Origin: Cyclaneusma minus
Taxonomy: Eukaryota; Ascomycota; Leotiomycetes; Marthamycetales; Marthamycetaceae
Direction: 5' to 3'
Length of the DNA stretch: 64,000 nt
Assembly: GCA_037179335.1 (NCBI GenBank)
Contig: JAKZHN010000021.1
Location: 186,001 to 250,000, forward strand
A model generated the notes under the pieces. That model made no database searches. It had not been told where the DNA came from and saw only the letters and a program-made list of their open reading frames with translations. This document shows, in pieces, positions 33,065 to 44,343 of the stretch; the stretch's first letter is position 1; every line of letters starts with the position of its first letter. The position numbers were made by a program, and so were the translations under genes.

Positions 33065-33171
33065 GCGTGGGTGAAGCAGGCCTGGGTGAAGCACGCCCAG
33101 GTGAGGGTCGCCCGGATGAAGCACGTCTGGGTGAAGCAAGCTTGGGTGAAGCACGCCCGGGTGAGGCAGGA
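33065..33171. repeat. 15-bp minisatellite, copy 1
   Basis: About seven tandem 15-bp units close to CTGGGTGAAGCACGC. The period is a multiple of three, so open frames cross it on both strands without meaning a protein. The array ends in GGGGGCGGTCAAACGTTGAA, a tail shared with copy 2. Confidence 0.8.
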
Positions 33172-33274
33172 TAGGGGGCGGTCAAACGTTGAACACAAGC
33201 TGTTAAGGGGTCATATAACCAGAACGGTGCTAAGCGAGTTATTGGAATAGGCGAGGACGGGAGGTAGAGAGAAG

Positions 33275-33351
33275 GTGGGTGAGGGTCGCCCGGATGAAGC
33301 ACGTCCGGGTGAAGCAAGCTCGGGTGAGGCAAGCCTGGGTGAAGCAGGTTA
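33275..33351. repeat. 15-bp minisatellite, copy 2
   Basis: About five units of the same 15-bp repeat. They are followed by the same tail (AGGGAGCGATCAAAATTTGAA) as copy 1. The tail shows that array and flank were duplicated together, about 200 bases apart. Confidence 0.75.
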
Positions 33352-36065
33352 GGGAGCGATCAAAATTTGAACAAGGCTTGAATTCATCTTGCAATGTAGC
33401 TAGTCATGCCAAAAGAACTATAGAAACAACAGGTTAAGCTACTTCGGACAAGATTGTCTGAAATTACCTCTGAAGGAATTGGAAGCCCTCGACAAAACTA
33501 ACTACCCTTGACGGGACTAGTTATCATCGAGTCCTCGACAGAGTCATCTGCAGTAAGAAAACTACGTATCATCGACGTAATGACGTATAGACAAATATAT
33601 CTTGAGGTCACCAGGTAATAACTCCTGTGACCCAGGTATGTATACCACAAATATCTCTGATCACAGGGCTAGCAATGGGTTGAATAAGTCGGGACAGACC
33701 ACTGAATCAAACCATTTACAACCGACGAGAGTCGGGTCAAACATGTGTCTCAACCCAGCCCGCCTGCGCCAGTTCACCTAAATCGAAAGCTAAACAGTAA
33801 ACAGTTCAAAAGCAAGCTGCATGCTCAAACAAAAACATCAAATCAATCACGTGGAATCGGCGACATAGTGCGGCTCATGATGCAAACAGCAAACGTCTGA
33901 TCCTTTGAGCCCCTAATAACTCTGGCCCTTGTCAGGAGAAATCCTAATCCAGCCCAAGTTGAACAAGCTGGATACCAATATGCCTGCAAGTGCTAATGTT
34001 CTGCCCGTCCCCAGTGATTGGTCAGTCTGGGATGGAAGATCGAAGGCAAGTGGAAAGAGAAGAATTAGTTGATGTCTTCAGTGCAGATCTGCAGTGATCC
34101 GAACGCTAGTTCTCATTCACGAAAACACTTTGTTTCTGCAGATTAACGCCTAGGTGCAAAAACATTGCTCGAAAATGGAGAAGCACGCCCAAGCACGTGT
34201 TTGCTTGCGAAGTTTGGGGTATGAAGGTATATAAAGTCTGCTTGATGCCAGCTTCGTTCTGGCAAAGCTAAAAGCCTCGGCATTTCTGGTGACAGTTTCC
34301 ATAGGCTAATCACTAGATAGTGGAAATAGTCCAAGTTTGGTATCTTACTATGCCTGGTGTTCTCCATGACATACCTTTTTTTAGTTCTCTGCAACTAAGC
34401 TTGGTCTCAGACAAAAGCAACATACGATCGTGATCTCAACACCAGAAGACATCTGCGACAGCAACACACGCGATCGACAGCAGAGCCTCTAGGTGACATT
34501 GGGACTAGAAGAACTCTTGCGTGCTGCGAGACAAAGAGCTGATTACAAGCTGGATTGACGTTCAGTTATATTGCCCTTCGCCTTTGGCTCTATCATTCTA
34601 TCATCAAGGTATCCGATGCAAGATATATCCTCTGACTTTGACAATCGTGGCCTACAGATACACTGAGAGACTGCAGGCAATATTTATAGCCCTGAGGCAG
34701 ACCCAAGTATGACTAATGGTCCAGTTCTTCCAAAATGCTGTGACTCAGACCTGCCTCACTCCAGCCCCCTTGATTCTCAGTCACGTGAGCTACTCCTTTC
34801 TCCAACGTCTCTCACTGGCCCGAACTTCTATTTAAGCGCCCCCTTTCTCAAGGACTCAATGACCAAAATCAGAAGGCTAAGGATAATTGGAACATCGGGT
34901 ATTGTTTCAGTGAGGAGCTACTTGCATTGAGCCAAAGGTCATATAACTCAAATTCAATGGGCGCTTACTAGCTCGTTAGAGATCGCACTATGGGATGCGA
35001 AGCCTTTATCAGTAGCAACAGTGAACATCTTCCACGGCGGCAGGTAACAAGATGGCGGTAGGTTCGACAGACGACATTTGGATGCCAAAAGTCTTGCTGT
35101 AGACAGTCACAAAAACCGAGCTGTAATTCCATCAGAAATTCGAGCTACGAAGAGATTCTGCGCCTTGCATTGGCTTTTCTGTTGAACAGCATGGGATCCC
35201 CCAGTCGCAATATATCGTTCCGATCACGGTGGGGAAGATGGCTTGAAAGTGATGTGGGGATAGCGATATTTATAGCCTCCAAAGCCACCTGAAATCCGAA
35301 AGCGGCCAGCTCAACACCTCTACGAATCAAAGCCCCGTGACCCCAAAGCTCGTTTGACTCATCCCCGTGTTCTTCAGCATCAGCAGGATCGAGTCTTCTT
35401 CTTCCAAGTACTATATAAAGCGTCTCAGATTCCAGATCTTTGATACCCAACTGTGGGAACCCGCCGGAGGATGAGCTATGCCTCTGAGCAATGTTGACGC
35501 CGCACCACATCGTCCCGGACTCCCAAATTGAGGTAGTGCAATTTTGCGGTTCTCTGTTGCGAGGTGCTCATCACTTCAAATCTCCGAGTGCAGACAGGGT
35601 CATTCTGATCGATAATAAATATGAGGAGGTGGCGGTAAGGCTTTGCAACGACGGTAGACTCTTCGGCTGGATGCTGGAGCCTGCCGGATAGGAGAGCTGG
35701 AAAGCAAGGCTGGTTGCTTCAACTTGAAAGTCCCTGAGGAGACCTTGAGCTTGTTGGAACAGTTGGGTCTCTGCTCTGGGTGCAGTGAACCCCATTTTTC
35801 TCCGTTGTGACTATGCCGTGGCTTGCTCGTAATGCTAGTCCTTTTTATAGTAGTAAAGACTAAAGCGAAGCTTCTAGCCATGACGGATTAACTTTAAAGT
35901 CGCAGATTTGATGTCGCAAATCACATGAGTTCCCGTGACTTTGCAATGGCTCATCTATGCTGTAGCTTGTTGGTTGAAGACATCATCCCAAGCTTCCATG
36001 CTATTTCCAGCCCAGGTCTGTCCTCATGTTTGTAGCAACGCTTCCGAAATATCCAACCCCCCACA
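33352..36065. other. Gene-poor stretch with several orphan TATA boxes
   Basis: No recognised gene in 2.7 kb. Promoter-like blocks: CACGTG at 34194-34199 with TATATAAAG at 34228-34236; CACGTG at 34782-34787 with TATTTAAG at 34829-34836, followed by CTTTCTCAAGGACTC; minus-strand TATA boxes near 34682, 35268 and 35844; and a rightward TATATAAAG near 35411. Small ATG frames follow some of these (one is listed separately). Confidence 0.4.
35571..35795 (-). CDS. Possible small protein of 74 aa behind a TATA box
   Basis: An ATG frame (MGFTAPRAETQLFQQAQGLL...) starts about 50 bases after a minus-strand TATA box (CTATAAAAAGG near 35844), with AACGGAGAAAAATGG as start context. The protein is Gln/Leu/Ser-rich with no signal, membrane segment or known motif. 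An opposite-strand ATG frame of 66 codons (35491-35691) overlaps it and also follows a TATA box. At most one is likely real, and introns could extend either. Confidence 0.25.
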   Translation of the reverse strand: MGFTAPRAETQLFQQAQGLLRDFQVEATSLAFQLSYPAGSSIQPKSLPSLQSLTATSSYLLSIRMTLSALGDLK

Positions 36066-38194
36066 TCAATAACTCCTCTTCACAGGCTTCACACTCGGAC
36101 ACTCCTCCTCATCCAACGTCTCCATCTTCACCCCCCTATACCCCATCCTCACCCCCTCCCCACCCACCCCCGTCCCCCAACTCAGCGAATGCCGCAACCA
36201 CTCCCCATCCTGCCTCTCCGGAAAATCCTCCCTCGCATGACTCCCCCTACTCTCCCTCCTCTCCAGCGCACTCTTCGCCGTCTGCACCGCACAAGCCAGC
36301 AAATTCCGCGTCTCCAGCGTCTCCACCAAATCCGAGTTCCAGATCAGACTCCGATCCGTAACGCTCAGATCCGCTTCAAACTCCGCACATACTTTTTGGA
36401 GCTTCTCGTAGCCGCTTGCCAAGGAATCGTGCGTGCGGAACACGGAGACGTCGCTTTGCATGGTCTTTTGCATCGAGTTTCGCAAGTGCGCTGTGCGTTG
36501 AGAACCGGACGCGAAGCGGATGGCGTCGAATTCTTCCAGACTCTTCCTTCCAATATCCTCAGGAGCTTTCACGTGTGGTGCTCCAGCGTCGTTGTTTTCG
36601 GCAATATCGATAGCACACGCGCGGCCAAAGACCACAATATCCAGCAACGAGTTCGCCCCGAGTCGATTCGAGCCATGCACACTCACACAAGCCGCCTCCC
36701 CAGCAGCATAAAGACCCGGCACCGTCCTCTCCCTCCCATCCTTCCCCACATCCACCACCTGCCCCTTATAATTCGTCGGCACGCCACCCATACAATAATG
36801 CACCGTAGGCAGCACCGGAATAGCCTCCCTCGTAATATCAATCCCCGCAAAAATCTCCGCCGTCTCTGCAATCCCCGGTAGGCGTTCCAGAATAACCTCT
36901 TTCGGCAAATGCGAGAGCTGCAAATATATATGATCCTTATCCCTCCCCACACCTCTCCCCTCTCGAATCTCCATATTCATACTCCTACTCACCACATCTC
37001 TGCTCGCCAAGTCTTTAGCAGTAGGCGCATACCTCTCCATAAACCTCTCTCCCTCGCTATTCAACAAATACCCCCCCTCCCCCCTCGCCCCCTCCGTAAT
37101 CAGCACACCAGCGCCATAAATCCCACTCGGATGAAACTGCACAAACTCCATATCCTGATTCGCCAGTCCCGCTCTTGCCACCATCGCATTCCCATCCCCC
37201 GTACTCGTATGCGCGCTCGTGGCCGAAAAATACGCTCGACCATATCCCCCAGTAGCAATCACCGTGTTCTTCGCAAACACCCTATGCAACATCCCATCTT
37301 CCATACTCAGGGCCAAAACTCCGACGCAGGATCCGTCTACCATGAGTAAATCCAGAGCAAACCACTCCACAAAAAAGTTCACATCGCGTTTTACAGCTTC
37401 GCCATAAAGCGTATGCACCAACGCATGCCCCGTCCGATCCGCCACACAAGCCGTCCTATACCCCTGTCCCCCCATCCCCATCTCTTGACTCTGTCCCCCA
37501 ATAGCCCTCTGATAAATCCTCCCATCTTGCGTCCTCGAAAACGGCATTCCATAATTTTCCAACTCGTAGATTGCGGCTGGGGCGGATTTCGTCATGTAGT
37601 GGATGGCATCCTGGTCGCCGAGCCAGTCGGACCCTTTGACGGTGTCGTACATGTGCCAGCGCCAGTCGTCGGGGTGCATGTTGCCGAGGGCGGCGTTGAT
37701 GCCGCCTTGGGCGGCGACGGTGTGGGAGCGCGTGGGGAAGAGCTTGGTTATGCAGCAGGTGGATAGGCCGGAGGAGGAGAGGCCGACGGAGGCGCGGAGG
37801 CCGGCGCCGCCGGCGCCTAGGACGATGGCGCTGGAGGGGGTTAGTGAGAGTGGTTTTGGGGAGGTGGGAGGGAGGGGTGTGGGATGTGTGGGAGAGAAAC
37901 GAGCGTGGGAGGAATGTGGGAGATTGGCGTGAATATGAAGGGTGGAGAGATGGGGTGGTATGGAAAGGGGGGTAGGTACTCATAGTGGTGATCCACGATT
38001 GTGTAATTCGAGCCGGATAAAGAATAACCAGACTGCGTCGTAGCCTTCCTTCTCTGAGCTTGAGAGATGAGTGTTCTTCTCGTTATCAGGGACGGTGAAC
38101 TATGTAATATCTTGGTGTTCTTCAAAGCAGAACATCTTGTAAAGGATTTAGCTGACGCTGACAAGCCAGCAGCGTTCCAACCAAAGAACCTCAT
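36066..38194 (-). CDS. Succinate dehydrogenase flavoprotein subunit (SDH1/SDHA type), mitochondrial
   Basis: Exon 1 is 38194-37980 and exon 2 is 37830-36066. The 149-nt intron splits an Asp codon in YDAIVLGAGGAG, giving 659 aa. The N-terminus is a basic, Ser/Ala-rich mitochondrial targeting sequence. Landmarks are the FAD-binding AIVLGAGGAGLRAS, the FAD-linking His in SHTVAAQGG, HTSTGDGNAMVARAGL, FHPSGIYGAGVLITEGARGEGGY, the substrate-site HYCMGG, and SVHGSNRLGANSLLD with its active-site Arg. The C-terminus ends ETLDEEECPSVKPVKRSY as in SDHA. The enzyme oxidises succinate in complex II. Several stretches differ from the very conserved fungal SDH1 (for example GVLALSMEDGMLHRVFAKN, VPTNYKGQVVDV). 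This may therefore be a second, diverged SDH1 paralogue rather than the housekeeping copy; that is inference. Confidence 0.9.
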
Positions 38195-39114
38195 AATGCT
38201 TCCTCAAGTTCTGAAAGAAGAGGAGAGTACTTGGGTATGAAGGTGTCACGGCCATGGCGGAGATCATTCTTGGGCTTATGGGAAGCTCGGGGTAATAAAG
38301 ATGGCTTGAGTTCATGCAAGGCGATCAATACGGAGATCAAAGATACCCCGCGTGCCCGTGGGGTCGAGGTGGATGTGGGGAATAGCCGCTTCCGAGACTC
38401 TCGGTTCCCGACCCGAGGCTCGTTATACCCGACCTGTAAGAATCCAGTAATAAATGTACCTTTCATCATAGCCCAAAGCAACCAAAATTCGCTAACAATA
38501 AAATCTCAAAAAACTCAAGCTGTCAAACCTGCTGTCTCCTTTCACACTCCGCAGTTTACTTGGTCAAAGCTAACCACCTCACTTGAACAGACCCCCGTGC
38601 AAAAAGCCTGTTAGTGATGAGAGATCCGAACCACGGCGATCTATTTGAAAATGTACCATCCTTGGCAATAACACTGACTTCTCTAGAGAATGTTTCAGAA
38701 GGGGTTCCCTAGAAGAAGTGTTCTGGGGAGGCGAAGACGTTGAGCCTTGAAATACGGCATGGGTAAGAGATATTTCCAATTATACAGTGGCTTAGCAGCT
38801 TGAGCATATGAGAACTTCTTTTTTCCTTTTCTCTTTTGGCAGTTTGTTTTTTGCCTTGAGAAGCCCGGTTGACCACCTCGTCTGGTTTCACGAAGCTACT
38901 GTTTTGCTACCTTGCACCTACCGACTTCATCAAACTCTCACAGGTTTGCAAAACTAGATCGACTATGTATTTGGGGGTATAAAATCTACAAAACTATCAT
39001 CACTACCTATCTATGGACTTGCCCTCGCATATCCCGCCAGTTACGCCTTCAATATCTTAGCCAAAAACCATGCCAAATCTTCTCGAGTATCTCATATCCT
39101 ATATCATCCACCCC
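38195..39114. other. Intergenic, SDH1 promoter side
   Basis: 920 bases between two minus-strand genes. No recognised gene or repeat. The first few hundred bases are the likely SDH1 promoter, and the rest would be the 3' flank of the downstream-listed glycosyltransferase. Confidence 0.45.
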
Positions 39115-40992
39115 TCACCAATCAAGCCCCTTCCAGCTCCAATCCCCATCCACATTCCGCCACCCTCCCTCCTCAAACGCATTCTCCCACCCCATCATAA
39201 CCGCCAAAACCCGACATCCCATCGCACTAACCGTACAGACCACCATATCGCTCGCCTTCCCCAACACCGCCAAATCCATCAAATACGCCCTCCCCACCAA
39301 CTCCCTCAACCGCAGCGTCTCCTTCGTCGGTCTAGTCGCAGCCTCATCCATGATCGCCGAGCCGCTCGTGCCCGCACTATTCGTGCTGCCCTTTCCAAGG
39401 CTCCAGAACATGCCCGCGAAAAAACCGCCTTCCCACCCAACGGTTTCTTCAACAAAGTCGCGGATCATGTCGTGATTTTTGGATGAGGCGGGACTGTGGG
39501 CGTTGAGAGCTTGTTGGGAGGCGAGTTTGATTTGTTCTTGGGCGCGCATGGTGCGGGAGAATTCTTCGGATTCGTAGACTTCGGGGTCGTCGGAGGCGAG
39601 GATGAGGAAGCTTTGTTGGCGAGCGGGGGTGTCGGAGTGGCCTTCAAAGGTGGTGGTGTTGAAGGCTTGGTCGAGCATGTCGTTTGCTGTGTCGAGGTAG
39701 CGGTTTAGGGGTATGTAGGAATCGGAGTATTGGAATTCGTGGGGATGGCGGTCGCCGTGGCGGATGTGTAGGCCGACTATCTTTCCACGTTGTTGATCTA
39801 TTGTGCCCGGTACGGTCTTGCTCATTAACTCGTGGATGCGCCCTTCGACGTATTCGGCATCGTCGGAGCGCATTTTGAAGAGCTTTTCGTAGCCCAGACG
39901 GGCGAAGTCAAACATGGGCTTTTGGCGGAAGACCTCCATCTTGCGTGCATCTTCAAATTCGTCTTCATAGGCACCGCCAAAGGTCCAGTGGAACGTGGCT
40001 TCGGAAACGAGAAGGTGACGAGCGTGATGGGGGCAAGGCAGAATCTCGTTGCGTGGTGGAGGACAGCAAGAAGGGACCGGAGGAGGCTGGAATAACGAGG
40101 TGTAGTTGCCGTAAGCCCACCTCGAATCATCAATGAAAAATGCCCTTTCTTCTTTCTGGGCCAGGCCATAGGCAGACCATAAAGCAATCATCATGCGTCC
40201 CATACCAGCATCGGAGCTCTCGAGGACATAAGTCATGCTTTTCTCACATACTGGCGCGTTGGCCAACTGTTCCTCATCCACTCCCACCATAGATCCTTGC
40301 TTTCCTTTCCTCTTGTTGCTGGGTAGCCTACTGCTCACTGCAGGCAGCAGGCCATGCTCAGAAGCTTCCGCAACATCCATAAAATTCGGATCCACGTGAT
40401 AATAACCAAAATGAGCCGCATGCTCGCGATGCATATGGCTGTGCAAATCGCTAACATGCATCGAAACCTCCCTCGTCTGCAGACAGATTTCGCTGTATAC
40501 GTCCGGCTTCAACGGAAAGTCGTAGTTTTGTGGAATTGAAATCGTCCACTTTGTCCTTCCACGCTTGTCTGATATTACCACAGGCGTTGGATGGGAGGGC
40601 AGTTTGTCCTCGCCCACCATCTCATATTCCTGGCCGGCATCTGTCGACCAGCCCACATTCGGTACCGGCTGAGTCCAGCGCATATATACTACTCCATACC
40701 ACACAATCATGAAAAACCCCGCCATCCACATGAAGCACCGTATGTACTTTTTCGATTTCGGCAAAGATGGAACCTTGCCATGTTTGGGGACGAGGGAGGG
40801 GAGACTGGGCGAGGGCGTCGGGTCGGGAAGAAATTGGTGAAAACTAAAAACGGCGGATGTTGAAGAAGAGGGGCCCTTTTCGAGAGTATTGTATGAGTTG
40901 TTTCGACGAAGGCTCAGCCTTGGGGCCTGTCGAGATGCGAGAATCATGTTGCCGTGGGACGGGGATTCGGGAATGTTGAGGGTGGACGGCAT
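39115..40992 (-). CDS. Type II membrane protein, GT23/fucosyltransferase-like
   Basis: A single exon of 625 aa from the first true ATG (MPSTLNIPESPS). A cytosolic tail of about 75 residues is followed by one membrane helix (CFMWMAGFFMIVWYGVVYM), then a long lumenal part: the topology of a Golgi glycosyltransferase. The catalytic-type motif GKIVGLHIRHGDRHPHEF followed by SYIPLNRYLD resembles the GDP-fucose site (HxRxGD) of alpha-1,6-fucosyltransferases. Other conserved text is DAGMGRMMIALWSAYGLA and a C-terminal VCTVSAMGCRVLAVMMGW, like the binding loop that ends such domains. Donor and acceptor are unknown in fungi. The fucosyltransferase call rests on those motifs only. Confidence 0.7.
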   Translation of the reverse strand: MPSTLNIPESPSHGNMILASRQAPRLSLRRNNSYNTLEKGPSSSTSAVFSFHQFLPDPTPSPSLPSLVPKHGKVPSLPKSKKYIRCFMWMAGFFMIVWYGVVYMRWTQPVPNVGWSTDAGQEYEMVGEDKLPSHPTPVVISDKRGRTKWTISIPQNYDFPLKPDVYSEICLQTREVSMHVSDLHSHMHREHAAHFGYYHVDPNFMDVAEASEHGLLPAVSSRLPSNKRKGKQGSMVGVDEEQLANAPVCEKSMTYVLESSDAGMGRMMIALWSAYGLAQKEERAFFIDDSRWAYGNYTSLFQPPPVPSCCPPPRNEILPCPHHARHLLVSEATFHWTFGGAYEDEFEDARKMEVFRQKPMFDFARLGYEKLFKMRSDDAEYVEGRIHELMSKTVPGTIDQQRGKIVGLHIRHGDRHPHEFQYSDSYIPLNRYLDTANDMLDQAFNTTTFEGHSDTPARQQSFLILASDDPEVYESEEFSRTMRAQEQIKLASQQALNAHSPASSKNHDMIRDFVEETVGWEGGFFAGMFWSLGKGSTNSAGTSGSAIMDEAATRPTKETLRLRELVGRAYLMDLAVLGKASDMVVCTVSAMGCRVLAVMMGWENAFEEGGWRNVDGDWSWKGLDW

Positions 40993-42707
40993 GGGTAAAA
41001 AAGGATTGGCACAGCCAACGAAACGAAAGAAGCTCAGTATTGACAATTAATGAATGGAAAATAGGATCCTCAAAAACGGGAGGTCGTTGGCATGCTCATG
41101 AGCGCAGCTGGAGAGAAAGGAAGGAGTTGGTCGTGAAGGAGAGTGTGGGCGACATCAAGTGGGCGACATCCAGAGGACTCGTAGTCGCTGGGGCTGTGTC
41201 TTCGTCAAGTACTTGGTGTGTGGTGTTTCGGGTTGGGAGTTGTCAGACTTGGGAAGTCTTTTCGTCTCGCATCAGCAAACTCAATGGGCCAGTGATCGAC
41301 TCGTCAACTGGGACGGGCAACGTCATACGCCTCCACAGCCTGTCGTTCACCGGGAAGATGCTTTAACGCGAGTCTTGGCTCCCAGGCGTCGTGTAACTGT
41401 CGACGTCGCAAGAAATTGAAGAAAGAACTGTGATGTTCGAAGAGAGAAACGCGAAGTGTCAAAGTGACAGAACAGGAGAAGGTCAATGTGGAGAGAAATG
41501 CCTCCGGGAAGTGTAAAGCTTTCAACTTTAGAAATCGTGGTGACAGCGCACCATCAAGTAATAATTAGGTTAGATCGGCGACTTCGGCAGCGTGCTGTCT
41601 TGGCGACAACTTTGACAAGCGATGCAACTGCCCAATGCGGCAAGTCCTGCAGCAGACGCCGTCCACTCTGAAACACCAACCTAGCGTCTATCGCCAACAC
41701 CCACGAATGGCACCATCGACATAAGACTCTTCTCGCCCCCCGAGATAGAGTGCGATATGCGTCTGGTATATCGCCCAATGCCGCTCCTTCTTCAGCCATC
41801 ACCCCACAATCGCTCCCGCTCCGTGCACACTTGCGCGTTTGGCGTCTGGAGTCGAGGCTGAAACGCCTGCTAGTCGCCCATCATCAGGTGCTCAATGCCC
41901 AAGTACATACAACACCAAGTATCCTGTATCCATTACGAAAGACCTCGTCACTTGATGCATCAAGGGCATTTGATCCATCGCATCAATTCATGCGCCAGAA
42001 ATGCAAGGAGAAGAGACGACGATCATAGAACCTCTGTTAACAATTGATGCTAGGGGGAATAGCGATCGTCATCTGATTACCTATTGTGCTCGGCTGTTCG
42101 AAGCCTGTTGGCTATCAATCCACACAATCCACAGACGTGACTTGCAAAGTCCCAAACCCTGGCCTGAAGCACCCGCCATCCGAACTCCGAAACTCCCTCG
42201 CCATGATCTCGGATCCACCATCCGATGCGAATGCAGGCTGCTCCACTCACAGGGCCCTCTTCCCCCTTAGAAATCTGGGGGTGATTCTTTAGCGCCGCCT
42301 GACATCCCATGTCCTCGACGACCGTCGAGACTGTTTCCGCTGTCTCGTGGAGGGTGAACGGACAGTCGAAATTATTCCAAGACCGTGACTCGTCGTTCGT
42401 TGGCAAGGTGGAGAAAGAGGATTCCTGGCCAAGGTTACAGATATAAAGCTGTCACAGCGTCTTTATAATGTGAGGAGCTGCTCCGATGGCTTATTCTCCG
42501 ACTGCCTGGGAGCTTGCGTTGGAGGACCCCATTTCGCCACAAACGAGCTCCACTGCCAATACACCAAGAGTCCAGCCATGCAAGCGATATAGGGCCACGC
42601 GAGCCCATCCCTAGAGAGAATAAGCAATTGGATTGTCAGAATGAGATTAAAGAAACTCACTTCAAAGTACATAGTTGAAGCCCTCTACCTGGCACATCAC
42701 AATACAG
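40993..42707. other. Intergenic, with one possible terminal exon
   Basis: No gene is clearly supported in 1.7 kb. On the minus strand, 42612-42463 could be a last exon. It follows a good acceptor (CTCTCTAG) and reads GLAWPYIACMAGLLVYWQWS, a hydrophobic stretch, to a stop. I could not join it in frame to anything upstream. Confidence 0.35.
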
Positions 42708-42845
42708 CTAGATCTGATATCCTGGCCATAGCACCCAGAGAATGACGCCAACGAGCACTGTGCCTCCAACCAGCAGCCCGCAGTGGCACAAGAACAACAG
42801 TCCCCTGTGCCGGCACAGCCCATCGTCCCCGGTATCGTCTCGCAT
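42708..42845 (-). CDS. Possible 45-aa membrane microprotein
   Basis: An ATG frame of 46 codons with start MRDTGDDGLCRHRGLLFLCH and a strong hydrophobic run GLLVGGTVLVGVILWVLWPG to the stop. The charge and hydrophobicity pattern is what a tail-anchored or single-pass microprotein would show. The other frames through the same bases are Cys-rich and less convincing. It may splice to the hydrophobic exon at 42463-42612. Not recognised; support is compositional only. Confidence 0.3.
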   Translation of the reverse strand: MRDDTGDDGLCRHRGLLFLCHCGLLVGGTVLVGVILWVLWPGYQI

Positions 42846-44343
42846 TTCAAAATCGGCGGTTCATTCAGTTCATTCACCGCACCGCCAAGGTATCCACAGA
42901 AAATTCGCACAAGCAATCCAGCAAGCAGCATGAAAGTTCTCGAGGGAGCTGCTACGAGAATACCTATGGTATGATCGCGCCAAGAATGAGAAACAGCAAA
43001 TAATTATTGCTCAAAGATTTCGTATGGGCGGACGTTGAACGTGTCCTTGCCACAAACCACCTCAGAGATGAGCCCCGAAATGCTGGAAAGTACCTACATT
43101 ATGTGGTTCAATGCGAGGGAGAACGACGACGTCGCAAGCTATGTCCTCACAACCTCTCCGGCTGCTCAGACGGTCTCCTCGTTAAGTACCTAGCTAAAGC
43201 CAGTAGGAAGGAGGCGCCGTTTTCGCACAGTGCACTTGCCAGCAGACGGGAGTCAAGATTGGGAAATGGCAAGCTGCAGCAACGCTCGTAGGTTGTTAGA
43301 ATGCACCATGTACCTTAGTTCTGAAACTCGGGCAAGATTAATGAAATACAACTCAAACCATCTCAAATGCCAGATACCGTCGGGCATACCTTACCATTGC
43401 GTCTTCGGCAGCCCACATCATACTTTGTCCAGGTCCTCACCACATTAGGCAGCAAGGCGTGTCTCTACCCGCACGATCAAAGCATCCACCTAGTCTCATC
43501 CATCTCATCCAATCCAACTGATCCAATCAAATCAAATCAAGCAAGAAAGAAAAAGACATCATCGATTTCTGGAGCAAAGCTGCAAATAGGTATTTGGATC
43601 TGCCATCCCGCCCGCCAACAGAACTTGAAAAATGTCCGATTAATCGCAGCACGTCGCAGCACGTCGAAAGACTCGAAAGTCGAAGAAAAAGTGAAAAATC
43701 CCATCCATCATCGCCCAAGACGAGTAAATCCCACAAGCAAGCCCTCTCCCATATGTACCCGGGGCTCCGATATATCGCCTTTAGCCCGTTCCCTCACTCC
43801 CTTCCCTACCGTTGATTCCTAGGTTCCAAGAAAAACATCAAAGCAACAAGAACAAGCTGCTCGCTCCATCCTTGCGAAAATGGAGTCACTGAAAAGCCTC
43901 TGGAAAGCCTCTGGAAAGGTGGTTCCGTCGCGCCCACGCTCCCTTCGAATATTACCTATTAAAAGACCTCCTACACAATCCCACAATCCACAGTCCACAG
44001 CAAGAGAAGAAAAAAACACATGAGAGAAGAAATGTCGCTAGACCGTCGTAAGGACGAGCAATTACAAGAACGCTAATGTACCTAATTTTCCTCCTAGATG
44101 CTGCTCCATGCACCCAAGAACCCTCCTTCTCGCTGTGGAAAAGAAAGAGAGAATAGGTATAGTGAAGAAGAAGCTGAAAGCTGAGAGAATCAAAACGACT
44201 CAAAAAACGAAACGCCATGCGATATGGCACGGCAAGAATTACCTCCTCTCGGATCTTCCAACCAGTCGTCCCCTCCCCGCTGATTATTACTCATTAAAAC
44301 GCTTTTACAAAACGCTTGTGAACCCTCGAACGACATCTCCGCT
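42846..44343. other. Intergenic, nothing recognised
   Basis: 1.5 kb with no supported gene on either strand. The right part is the 3' flank of the large disordered protein gene. Confidence 0.45.

Noticed and set aside
32934..33332. Open frames of 107-133 codons across the 15-bp minisatellite
   Set aside because: A 15-bp period keeps every frame open by chance; the peptide repeats (ACFTQ-like) have no other support.
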